NCBI GenBank assembly: GCA_002427745.1
Contig: DIYF01000082.1
Location: 33,046 to 97,045 of the forward strand
Length of the DNA: 64,000 nt
Reading direction: 5' to 3'
Origin: Roseivirga sp. UBA6061
GTDB taxonomy: Bacteria; Bacteroidota; Bacteroidia; Cytophagales; Cyclobacteriaceae
The notes beneath the pieces are model-generated. The model was not told the origin of the DNA and made no database searches. It worked only from the letters and a program-made list of their open reading frames with translations. Shown one piece after another: positions 28,001-32,449 of this stretch. Every line of letters begins with the position of its first letter. Positions within the stretch are counted from its first letter, which is position 1. The position numbers and the translations under genes are program-made.

Positions 28001-30837
28001 GCTCTGGTAGTAGCGGAAGTGCCAATGGGCAGGGAACCCTGGCAGGGTTCAATTTTCCATCGGCTGTTTTAGTAGCCTCTGATGGCAATATTTATGTATC
28101 AGATCTTAGTAATCACCTTATTCGCAAAATTGATAATACAGGTATGGTTTCTACATTGGCGGGCTCAGGGTTTTCCAGGTCTGAAAATGGTACGGGCACT
28201 CAGGCTTCGTTTGCATCACCCAGAGGGCTTGCCATGGATGGTGATGGTAATCTTTTTGTGGCGGAAGAGTATGGTCACAAGATCAGGAAGATTACTCCGG
28301 AAGGTGTAGTTTCAACCTTTGCAGGTACCGGGGGTACCGGTTTTTCTGATGGTTATGGTGAAAGTGCAAGCTTCCAGAATCCGGTTGGTCTCTATTTGGA
28401 TAAGAGTGGTAATCTTATAGTGACGGATAGTGAGAACGCCCTTATCCGTCAAATCACTCCTGAAGGACTGGTCAGCACTATTGCAGGAGGCTTTGGACGG
28501 AGTTCAGTAGGTTACGGACAAGAGGCCTTATACGCTTCTTTTGGTGTTCCAATCGGTATTATCGGTGATAACAAGGGTAACTTGTATGTGACAGAGAGAT
28601 GGGGGCACAGAATCAGGAAGATTTCTGGTGGAGAGCTAATGCTTCAGGGTAACCCTGCCAATCATATAGGTGATCATAATGTCACACTAAAGTTTTACGA
28701 TGAATTCGGAGGGCTGGCTGAGCAGACCTTTACTATTACCGTGACGGGTCTCGAACCTCCTGCCAAACCAGTCATTACCGGAATCAGTCAGGACACCGGA
28801 GCGAGCGATAGCGATGGAGTTACCAACGACAGGAATATTACCATCAGCGGCACGGCTGAGCCGAATATTACTGTGGCAGTTTCAAGTCAGTATGGCCCTA
28901 TCAGAAGTACTCAGGCTGATAATAACGGAGACTGGCTCCTTGACATAACCGATATCGACCTGTTTGAGATCAAGGTAGATCTGACGGCAGAAGCGATTGA
29001 CGCTTCAGGTACCCGAAGTGAGAAGAGTGATGTGTTTGTGCTGACTCCGGATTTTACAGCTCCCCTAAAGCCGGTTATTACAAATATCTCTGATGACACA
29101 GGTGCTAGTAACAGTGATGGTATTACCAATGATAAGAATATCAAAATCAGTGGAACGGCTGAGCCCGAGGCAAAGGTTGAAGTCTTCACCCAATATGGCC
29201 CTGTCAGGAGCACTCAGGCAGATGTGAATGGAGATTGGGTGCTGGATATTACCGATATTGATCTGTTTGAGATAAAAGTAAACCTGACTGCCGAAGCGGT
29301 GGACCTGGCCGGTAACCGTAGTGAAAGGAGCGATGCATTCGTACTCACTCCTGATTTTACAGCTCCTGATAAGCCTGTCATTACCGGAATCAGTGATGAT
29401 ACGGGTATCAGTAACACGGATGGAGTTACCAACGACAGGAACATTATCATCAGTGGAACAGCCGAGCCCAAGGCGAAGGTTGAGGTCTTCACGCAGTATG
29501 GTCCTGTCAGAAGTACTCAGTCAGATGCGAATGGAGATTGGCTGCTTGACATCAGGGATATCAATCTGTTCGAGATCAAGGTGAACCTGACTGCAGAGGC
29601 TGTTGATTTGGCAGGTAACCGCAGTGAGAAGAGTGATGTGTTTGTACTGACTCCTGATTTTACAGCTCCGGTGAAACCCGTCATTACCGGAATCAGCGAT
29701 GATACCGGAGCCAGTGATACTGATGGAGTTACGAAAGATAAGAACATTACCATCAGCGGTACGGCTGAGCCAAATGTGGGAATTGAAGTATTTACACAAT
29801 ATGGTCCGATCAGTGGTACACGGGCTGATGCAAACGGGAACTGGCTATTGGATATTAGCGGTATCACGCTCATCGAACTGAAGGTAAGTCTTACAGCAAT
29901 AGCGGTGGATATAGCAGGTAATCGCAGTGAGCGAAGTGACGAGTTTATGCTGACGCCTGACTTTACTCCACCCGTTAGGCCGGTAATCACGGGAATCAGT
30001 GAGGATACCGGTAGTAGTGATGGCGATGGTATCACCAATGATAAGCACATCACCATCAGCGGCACGTCTGAGCCGAATGCCAGGGTAGATATCTTTACTC
30101 AGTACGGTCCTCTGAGAAGTACTCAGGCTGATGTTAATGGAGACTGGTTGCTGGATATCACGGATATCTCTCTCATTGAGTTAGTGATAAACCTTACGGC
30201 AGAAGCTGTTGATCTGGCCGGTAACGGCAGTCGGAGAAGTGAGGTATTTGTACTGACTCCTGATTTTACCTCACCCGGAGTCACCATTGACATACAAAAA
30301 ACCTCAGCCGATGGTTTTACCATCATGGCTTTGTTTGATGAAGCTGTGAATGGTTTGACTGCTGACGGAATTTTGGTAACAGGTGGAACGGCAAGTGATG
30401 TGATCCGCCATGATGCTATGAGTTATTCATTTGTTGTCAGCTTATCGGGCAGCACGGCAGATGTTAGTATAAATGCCAATTCAGTGGAGGATCTGGCCGG
30501 TAATGGCAATACAGTTTCCAATCAACTGACATTGAATTTACCTTCGGATGCTTTACGGGATAGCTTTACCAATCTGACCGACCTCACGAAAAGAGAGGAA
30601 ATCAGTCTGTACCCCAATCCGGCAAGTAAGATTCTGACCATAGACCTGTCAGAACTAAGTTCTAAAGAAGCGGATATCTATTTGTACGATGCTAATGGCA
30701 GACCGGTCTTTAGCAGACAATCCTTCAGGGAAAAAACGCTGAAACTCGATGTTTCTGCTTATACAAATGGAATGTATGTCATACAGGTATACAGTGACCG
30801 ACAACTGATCAGAAAGAAGGTGATGGTCAGAAAGTAG
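13090..30837 (+). CDS. Giant T9SS-exported protein: 11 six-bladed NHL propellers nested in Ig-like domains
   Basis: About 5,915 residues. ATG 13090 was chosen over an in-frame GTG at 13069 because it gives a clean signal peptide (NLLTIVVLTLVIF, cut near LQA-QS). Order: propeller 0 (13180-14142); bacterial Ig-like domain; then ten He_PIG-like Ig domains, each interrupted by a six-bladed NHL propeller; four cadherin-like domains (starts such as VTPPEF at 16951 and ATAPLF at 22846); two more Ig-like domains (SPEVIS, SPELLQ); five 101-residue Ig-like repeats (28753-30267); a SwmB-like domain; and a C-terminal T9SS type A sorting domain from about 30598 (ISLYPNPASK, ending KKVMVRK). Each blade follows GNLYVADxxNHxIRKITPxGVVTTxAG and DGxGTxAxF. 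The sorting signal predicts secretion or attachment to the outer surface. Ligand and function are unknown; adhesion or carbohydrate binding are guesses. A strong terminator follows. Confidence 0.93.
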   Translation: MCSFFRNLLTIVVLTLVIFPQNILQAQSTLPSVISVETYAGTMSSSGFANGTRLSARFSDPIDLVYDDAGNLFIVEEDGCAIRKIDTNGQVTTFAGLPGTRGFADGTGTSARFNDPRGIAFDHEGNLIVADKDNHKIRKITPAGVVTTIAGSSQGFKNGSGTEAQFYKPVDVAIDDNGNIYVADGLNYSIRKIDPEGNVTTVTGTGSQGYQDGDFSVGSMDIPQEIELDADGNLLVIATYALRKLDFSQETISTIVGDGTGDVFTDAGLGRGNGLLIDKDETIYLVSLHSVSRVNTDNSLTLLAGNMVQGVANGDPLTARLHFPKGITRTPEGDFLIGDKANHVIRRLVLDRPPEVLSIKRQNPATETANITEATFRITFSEAVSGVNFADFEIKAGGSQGTIASVSWVTATTAYDVQVTDISGSGILDLDLTEQNNIADAAGKTLLSLIPEEEESYQIDSNQNPVFSSVPPTRVWEGESYEYVVSVFDNDGDAVSVTAPILPAWLSLQEDPGGLVSTFAGSGNDFYADGVGTNAGFRRPRYLAMDSDGNIYVSDGGNRRIRKISPEGVVSHFAGKGEGYSRDGNAFQSDFWGISGLDFDSKGNLFVGDVSAVRMISPEGEVTTFAGALNTAGYSDGTGTEARFSNLYGLAIDSQDNIYVIDGGNRIRKINPEGVVTTLAGSGTQSFADGTGTNASFRIALDLTIDDDDNIIVADTYNHRIRSITPEGVVTTILGSGNEADSDGTGTSASFNKPGYITFEKGYLYISSGGHAIRKVDNESVVTTLAGNGTKGFVNGRGTSASFDNPGGLVIGSAGNVFLTDIENHVIRKISGPGNIVTGDATGQSGSHSVQLLANDGNGGTAEQSFEILINPTGQPRFTSSPLLTIDEEEAYLYLPDAEANGSGAISYSAPVLPEWLNLEKHCEGVVTTIAGLGYWSGQDGTGRNAGFSIPYGITIDASENLYVVERYGHRIRKINPEGVVTTLAGSASSGYQDGTGANAMFDNPRGITVDASGNLYVTDTENHVIRKITPEGVVTTLAGTGTSGFAEGTGTNAAFNWPRGIAIDSEGNLYIADSSNQRIRKVTPDGIVSTIVGDEYALTRDGTGTDALLNRPHGLTIDAYGNLYFTDISDNLIRKISTDHVVTTLAGSGEQGYQDGTAMEASFSHPAELAVDHEGNIFVTDRFNNRIRKISPDGMVSTIAGSGQSTSGDGTGTEASFYSPLGIVMDAAGNLYVNDSFRSYIRKVSFPLTGLSGDPLGKLGEHNVTLRASGNDLEPVDQSFTISVVDVTPPEFISGLNVDFVSGNFGPAYLAEATDRNPVSFLLGTNNDEASFVIDASSGRLSFVSPPDHLNPTDKNLDNVYTAEVIASDGPNQTSQLIDIQVLAETTNMAPFFTSQPVTQVWENRTYSYFPAFSDKDGDDVSVTATTIPSWLSLTIDAGGEVSTVAGSGQFTSKDGTGTDAGFGNLRSMAIDVYNNIYIIDNNSGLRKITPEGVVTTLVGGGSSGQGVGTGTEVEFESLGGMVVDKHQNIYLAADYSVKKITPEGIVSNFVGSGVEGNSNGTGTEAAFSSIGYLVFDKFGNLYLTDTYNNVVRKITPDRVVTTFAGSGDATHADGVGEAASFYWPSGITIDGEGNLFIADKINRRIRRVSPQQEVSTVAGSGAYTYKDGTGTEASFRTVEAITIDKDNNLYVSDENTLRKITSQGVVTTYAGNQEPGYIDGERLEARFSYIVGVQFDRAGNLFVADGGNSRIRKIRGESYNLTGSPVGQVGAHEVTLTALDGKGGAVDQSFTLNIIEASDPIFTSSPELLAGQNLDYSYEIKTQSPSEENTGITLVKKPDWLSLDYLPSAMVDTYVGYGGSVVSSDNTQSVSLNSPLGLTVDESNNLYIVDAQNHRIRKVSPEGIISDLAGFGTTYSDGAYADGTGSDARFNIPVDVVVDSSGNLYVTDSGNHAIRKITQQGVVTTLAGSGEAGFQEGTGTEAAFNTPVGIAIDSENNLYVTDRSNSRIRKITPEGVVSTLTGMAGHGYQDGSLEEAKFTLLGLITSDKDDNLYVSGLSSTRIRKISATGIVSTIAGSSFGFQDGEATSAQFGQPSDLAVDQNGNIFVTDLSNYRVRVITPEGIVKTVAGNGISDWLDGKGTNASFNRPYGIAAGPDGTLYISDSQSDRVRKISFPYPVLFGNPGGSLSIYDVELKATASGGGEATQSFTITVQDLTPPEFLSSARASFRESTEGVAYQANATDVREISYGLGTAGDEALFSIDPASGEISFLVSPDFESPADANSDNDYLVKVIATDGDNESELLVTISVTDGREGELSFTSTPVTTVRDNETYVYDITTNDPDQSAITIDAPTLPDWLNLSTEESGRVTTYAGSVFGYRDGDLGTARFTNPGGIAVDSKGNIYVSEPRFHRVRKVSHDGIVTTLAGSGREGFGDGLGKSAHFNAPSAMAMGPDGNVYVTDIGNNRIRKITPEGRVTTYAGSGQRGFTDGNSGEASFFSPQGLAFDNSGNLYVSDRGNHAIRKISDDGVVTTIAGTGGQGSADGTGTNASFNSPYGLEVDNEGNIYVADYSNQLIRKIDTEGVVSTLAGSGRYDSIDGQGTFASFKAPRDIILGPDNNLYVSDYYGYKIRLVTLSGRVTTFAGTGTSEVVEGDLSTVSFKSPGELAFDRFGNMFIADFNAYHIRRISAGGSRLTGKPGANVGEHSVRLTGVDEFGSAEQTFTISVQSVSPEVISFLRKSPVSEDIHTRNATFEVTFNKEVVNVGERDFELNSSGGSGNVLWMSKLDARTYEVNLSSLSTGLIDLDLKAQNDIVDLSGLPLSSLVPTDVEETYTNRNQSPAITSDPVLEVRETEVYQYAIEVSDPDTDPVLTGESILPDWLSIEGDRPGYVTVVAGSGNYAHLDGTGTDASFLGPGSLIMDDLGNLYLSDEFYNVIKKITPDGVVTTIAGSGNYGFTDGVGTAASFARPRGLALTEDGNIIVADVDNHVLRLVTPDGVVSTFAGSGNSASIDGTGTGASFQSPRAIVLSPNGNLYVGSGNRIREVTPDGVVTTFVGSGQNAVEDGTGLNASFGGVNGLTVDNEGNLFVASAGSHTIRKVTSDGVVTTVAGNGTPGFADGQGTEATFHYPDGIHVSSNGDLFVADSENHLIRKVDNQGQVSTYAGDGTASSSWYGQDARYASFHVPTGITGDARGNLFVAEKYGRRIRKISVGELLLTGDPSGKVGDHQVRLQFKDDFGALAEQAFTISVVDATAPLFTSATEVKFLSGNTGPAYKAEVSDPSPVTFSLGTDHDETLFSLNAITGSLSFVSPPDFQNPIDENTDNVYQVRIIADDGEKQASILVSIQVVNATDNIAPDFVSKPVTRVFDGKTYHYPIMVSDRDGDIVSVTAATLPSWLSLERSSGGVVTTFAGSGIAVPALGTGTEAGFGQLSGIAVDKEDNLYVSDITSGFVRKISPSGVVTNLAGGGTGNDKTGPGDIVNFQYLGGLTVDDDQNVFVVADYSIKKITPEGVVSDFAGTGTEGDANGTGTEAAFGLTGSLARDESGNLYFADVYNHVIRKITPEAGVTTLAGSGQGSFADGSGTAASFNLPVDIAIDNSGYLYVADRLNRKIRKISPDGEVNTLAGSGGYGTQNGPAVNATFIDVLGVTVDKQHNVYVADRSMVRKITSEGDVSTYAGTDTDGFRNGERLNALFGYLAGLQVDNHGDLFVADVGNNRIRKISGEGYVLKGDATGKTGEHAVVLTAFDGEGGESHQAFNINVVDTGNPLFLSDPVLEAALGQEYRYEVRVASESGEAVSVEAVELPSWLELDYAHSALVQTYVGTRGSVVLAQADYHNQRQSLASPNGVVVDKEGNLFIVSTGSQKIIKVSPEGLSETLAGAGSQFGDGDYVDGQGTDARFNDPMDITLDSQGNLYVTDGQNYVIRKITPDGQVTTLAGNGLFGSADGTGTEASFGWVGDIDIDSQDNLYVTHINQSIIRKITPEGVVSTFYKSITGGTQDGPLSEARFYGIRHLAIDNDDNIFVSGSSTIRKISNQGIVSTFAGGQYGFADGQGTNAKFAGINGLEVDDKGNVFVSDLYNHMIRMVTPGGMVSTVAGTGSPAFTDGPGNLASFQNPSGIAIGVSGEVFISDNRNQSVRKLTFPNAVLLGNPGDTPGTYDVELKAITESGGEASQSFTIVTKDLTAPVFTSPGKVSFREMTTGVAYTAVATDLSPVSYRLGSELDESFFSIDSSSGEVSFLVSPDFETPLDANTDNDYLITVVATDGINESDFTVTISVTDARDIDLEFTSLPITSIKDTEYYSYQVTLNDPDQSAIDIQATKLPEWMKLTTEVQGQVTTYAGTRFGGANGPVATAQFAHVAGVAVDSRGYVYVAQDQGDNIRVISPDGIVSTFAGSGKRGFQDGVGLSAHFNWPRDLAVDAEDNLYVADYENHRIRKITPEGIVSTYAGSGIRGLKDGTAQEAQLNYPSNIVFDASGNLYFTDAGNAAVRKVSPDGVVSTVAGNGQFGSVNGPGSLATFSLLRGIALDNEGNIYIADNGNRLLRKLDKNGFVTTVAGRRFASYPALDGSGTLATFHTMRDMAMGPDGYLYLLDQHKVRKISTTGVVSTFTGGDGTGDTDGALNEASFSYVNGITFDKYGNIFIAENGNSKVRKISAGGTVISGKPAGYTGDYEVELLASDEFGSAMQEFTVNIETSSPELLQILRQSHSSERIHSHSATFRLIFNKAVKNVDKSDFELYASDYAEINWVSEVSSHVYDVYVSRLGPGSVNLDLAASHNITDLLNTPLVGLLPSGTEEGFINENTPPQVSSSPVTEVREDELYSYPVKIEDMELDRISDGDHVIPDWLSLSGDKPGYVTSYAGTGTAGFVNGSSDEALFNTIIEMAIDDEGNLFVADAANNVIRKVTPDGLVSTFAGSGARTLEDGIGTNASFGYPSGLAFDQSGNLIVADAGNHAIRKITPDGVVSTIAGSGSSGSANGQGTLAGFNFPSAVLVASDGNIYVSDLSNHLIRKIDNTGMVSTLAGSGFSRSENGTGTQASFASPRGLAMDGDGNLFVAEEYGHKIRKITPEGVVSTFAGTGGTGFSDGYGESASFQNPVGLYLDKSGNLIVTDSENALIRQITPEGLVSTIAGGFGRSSVGYGQEALYASFGVPIGIIGDNKGNLYVTERWGHRIRKISGGELMLQGNPANHIGDHNVTLKFYDEFGGLAEQTFTITVTGLEPPAKPVITGISQDTGASDSDGVTNDRNITISGTAEPNITVAVSSQYGPIRSTQADNNGDWLLDITDIDLFEIKVDLTAEAIDASGTRSEKSDVFVLTPDFTAPLKPVITNISDDTGASNSDGITNDKNIKISGTAEPEAKVEVFTQYGPVRSTQADVNGDWVLDITDIDLFEIKVNLTAEAVDLAGNRSERSDAFVLTPDFTAPDKPVITGISDDTGISNTDGVTNDRNIIISGTAEPKAKVEVFTQYGPVRSTQSDANGDWLLDIRDINLFEIKVNLTAEAVDLAGNRSEKSDVFVLTPDFTAPVKPVITGISDDTGASDTDGVTKDKNITISGTAEPNVGIEVFTQYGPISGTRADANGNWLLDISGITLIELKVSLTAIAVDIAGNRSERSDEFMLTPDFTPPVRPVITGISEDTGSSDGDGITNDKHITISGTSEPNARVDIFTQYGPLRSTQADVNGDWLLDITDISLIELVINLTAEAVDLAGNGSRRSEVFVLTPDFTSPGVTIDIQKTSADGFTIMALFDEAVNGLTADGILVTGGTASDVIRHDAMSYSFVVSLSGSTADVSINANSVEDLAGNGNTVSNQLTLNLPSDALRDSFTNLTDLTKREEISLYPNPASKILTIDLSELSSKEADIYLYDANGRPVFSRQSFREKTLKLDVSAYTNGMYVIQVYSDRQLIRKKVMVRK
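13180..28640 (+). repeat. 66 NHL blade repeats forming eleven six-bladed propellers
   Basis: Counting the IRKI-type strand end of each blade gives six per propeller in all eleven. Approximate extents: 13180-14142, 14629-15595, 15862-16845, 17407-18368, 18640-19620, 20193-21160, 21757-22730, 23302-24265, 24538-25520, 26095-27065 and 27655-28630. Blades are about 50-60 codons. They are diverged at the DNA level, so this is an old array and not a recent slippage product. Confidence 0.85.
16951..22845 (+). repeat. Seven-domain super-unit, copy 1 (5,895 bp)
   Basis: Domain order: cadherin-like, Ig/propeller 3, Ig/propeller 4, cadherin-like, Ig/propeller 5, Ig-like, Ig/propeller 6. The same order returns in the next 5,904 bp. 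Paired domains share idiosyncrasies: propellers 3 and 7 both have a second blade with ADYSxKKITPEG, 4 and 8 both follow WLxLDY and open with a TYVG-GSVV segment, and 5 and 9 follow a DPDQSAI motif. Confidence 0.8.
22846..28749 (+). repeat. Seven-domain super-unit, copy 2 (5,904 bp)
   Basis: This is the second copy of the super-unit, in the same frame and domain order, nine bases longer than copy 1. Protein similarity between matched domains is evident by eye, but the copies have clearly diverged. It ends at the start of the 303-bp repeats. Confidence 0.8.
28753..30267 (+). repeat. Five 303-bp tandem repeats encoding Ig-like domains
   Basis: The repeat boundary (start of TAP-KPVITGIS) falls at 29056, 29359, 29662, 29965 and 30268, exactly 303 bp apart, so five copies of 101 codons occupy 1,515 bp. 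Each has DTGxSxxDGxTND, ISGTxEP, QYGPxxxT, NGxWLLDI and FVLTPDF. This matches bacterial Ig-like stalk repeats. They lie between the propeller region and the T9SS domain and probably act as a spacer. Confidence 0.9.
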
Positions 30838-30868
30838 CCGGTTTAGCTAAACCAGACTCTGTTGATAG

Positions 30869-30906
30869 AAAAAGCCCGTTTCAGAAATACCTGAAACGGG
30901 CTTTTT
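30869..30906. terminator. Bidirectional terminator after the giant gene
   Basis: AAAAGCCCGTTTCAG and CTGAAACGGGCTTTT form a perfect 15-bp stem with a 6-nt loop, bordered by A and T runs. It serves both the giant gene and the convergent MFS gene ending at 30927. Confidence 0.92.
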
Positions 30907-30926
30907 GGTTTTAGATGAATGAGGTT

Positions 30927-32411
30927 TTACTGCGTATCATTAACTCTCATGGTGAGTATTCCTGAGATGATCATAGAAACACCACCGGTTACGAGAATCA
31001 TGATGGTCTCTCCTCCGAAGAATGTGGTCAGAATAAAGCCTAACAGGGATGCGGCCACTATCTGGGGAATCACGATGAAGAAGTTAAATACGCCCATATA
31101 ATATCCCATTTTATCAGAAGGCAGTGAGCCTGACAGGATCGCATAAGGAACTGAAAGAATACTGGCCCAGGCTATTCCCACTCCCACCATACTCAACCAG
31201 AGCATATCGGGGTTTTGAATGAAATACATGGATATTAGCCCGAGACCCCCGCAAAAAAGTGCCAGCATGTGCGTGACTTTACGGCTTGTTCTTTTGGCAA
31301 TAAAGGGGATAAGTATAGCCGCCAGTGCGGCAATACCATTATACCCACCAAAGAGGTTACCTACCAGATCGGCACCTTCGTTGTAAGCCGAAGAGGTAGT
31401 GTCTTCCGTTCCATATATGTGTGAAGTAACAGCTGAAGTCGTATAAATCCACATAGAAAACAGAGCAAACCAGGAGAAGAACTGAACCACAGCCAATTGA
31501 ATCATCGTTTTGGGCATGGTATTGAAGTCCTTTACAATATGAACGAGCGCTGTCTTCGTTTTTCCCTGGCCTACCAGCATAGAGCCGATAAAGTGAGTAA
31601 CTCCGAAAAATATCAGGCCACCCCCCATCACATGTAACTGAGGATCGATACCGGTCAGGGCTACTATGGTGGAAAACACAGCTCCGATTACTGTCAGAAT
31701 AATGCCGATTTTAGAGAATTTTGTTTTGTAAAATGACTCCTGGCCTTTCTCCATCGCAGGAACATCATGGTTTTCATCCTCTTCCGGTGGGTATTCTTTG
31801 GTGGTAAACACCGTCCAGAGTACGGTAATGAAATACATGATGGCCCCTATATAAAAGGCATACTTTACTGAGGGTGGAATTTCACCCTCGGGTGCTGTAT
31901 TAGGAACATTGAGCCAGTTGGCAAATATCCATGGCATAAAAGAAGCTACCAGGGCACCTACTCCTATAAAGAAGCTCTGGGTGGCAAAGCCGGCAGTTCG
32001 CTGCTCATCAGGCAAAAGATCTCCCACAAAGGCCCTGAAAGGCTCCATGGTTATGTTAATGGAGGCGTCCATAATCCAGAGTACGCCCACCGCCATCCAC
32101 AGAGATGCCGAATTGGGCATGAGTATCAGGGCTATGGTAGCGGAGATGGCACCAATGGCGAAGTAAGGGCGCCTTCGGCCCCATTTCTTATGCCAGGTCC
32201 TGTCACTATAATAACCGATGATGGGTTGCATGATCAGGCCGGTTACCGGAGCTGCCAGCCAATAGATGGCCAGGCTTTTTGTGTCGGCTCCCAGGGTTTC
32301 AAAAATCCTGCTGGTATTGGCATTTTGCAGGGCAAATCCCATTTGAATTCCCAGAAACCCGAAACTCATGTTCCATATCTGGAAGAAATTTAAGCGTGGT
32401 TTAGTAGCCAT
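30927..32411 (-). CDS. MFS sugar permease (SLC45/maltose transporter-like)
   Basis: A 494-residue inner-membrane transporter with about 12 hydrophobic segments. The N-terminal half has QIWNMSFGFLGIQMGFALQN, the PIIGYYSDRTWHKKWGRRRP loop with the MFS cytoplasmic motif, and DASINITMEPFRAFVGDLLP. These features are shared by SLC45-type sucrose/maltose carriers and their bacterial homologues. It probably imports maltose or related alpha-glucosides with cations. It lies 38 bp downstream of the GH31 alpha-glucosidase gene on the same strand, so the two form an operon controlled from the LacI-operator region. The substrate is inferred from this pairing. Confidence 0.85.
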   Translation of the reverse strand: MATKPRLNFFQIWNMSFGFLGIQMGFALQNANTSRIFETLGADTKSLAIYWLAAPVTGLIMQPIIGYYSDRTWHKKWGRRRPYFAIGAISATIALILMPNSASLWMAVGVLWIMDASINITMEPFRAFVGDLLPDEQRTAGFATQSFFIGVGALVASFMPWIFANWLNVPNTAPEGEIPPSVKYAFYIGAIMYFITVLWTVFTTKEYPPEEDENHDVPAMEKGQESFYKTKFSKIGIILTVIGAVFSTIVALTGIDPQLHVMGGGLIFFGVTHFIGSMLVGQGKTKTALVHIVKDFNTMPKTMIQLAVVQFFSWFALFSMWIYTTSAVTSHIYGTEDTTSSAYNEGADLVGNLFGGYNGIAALAAILIPFIAKRTSRKVTHMLALFCGGLGLISMYFIQNPDMLWLSMVGVGIAWASILSVPYAILSGSLPSDKMGYYMGVFNFFIVIPQIVAASLLGFILTTFFGGETIMILVTGGVSMIISGILTMRVNDTQ

Positions 32412-32449
32412 AGCTTTCTTTTTGGTTGAACCTTATTTTGATATTTCCA

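Noticed and set aside
28750-30270. Several long minus-strand frames opposite the 303-bp repeats
   Set aside because: Repeated DNA gives repeated open frames; they are Ser/Val-rich artefacts of the plus-strand Ig-like repeats.
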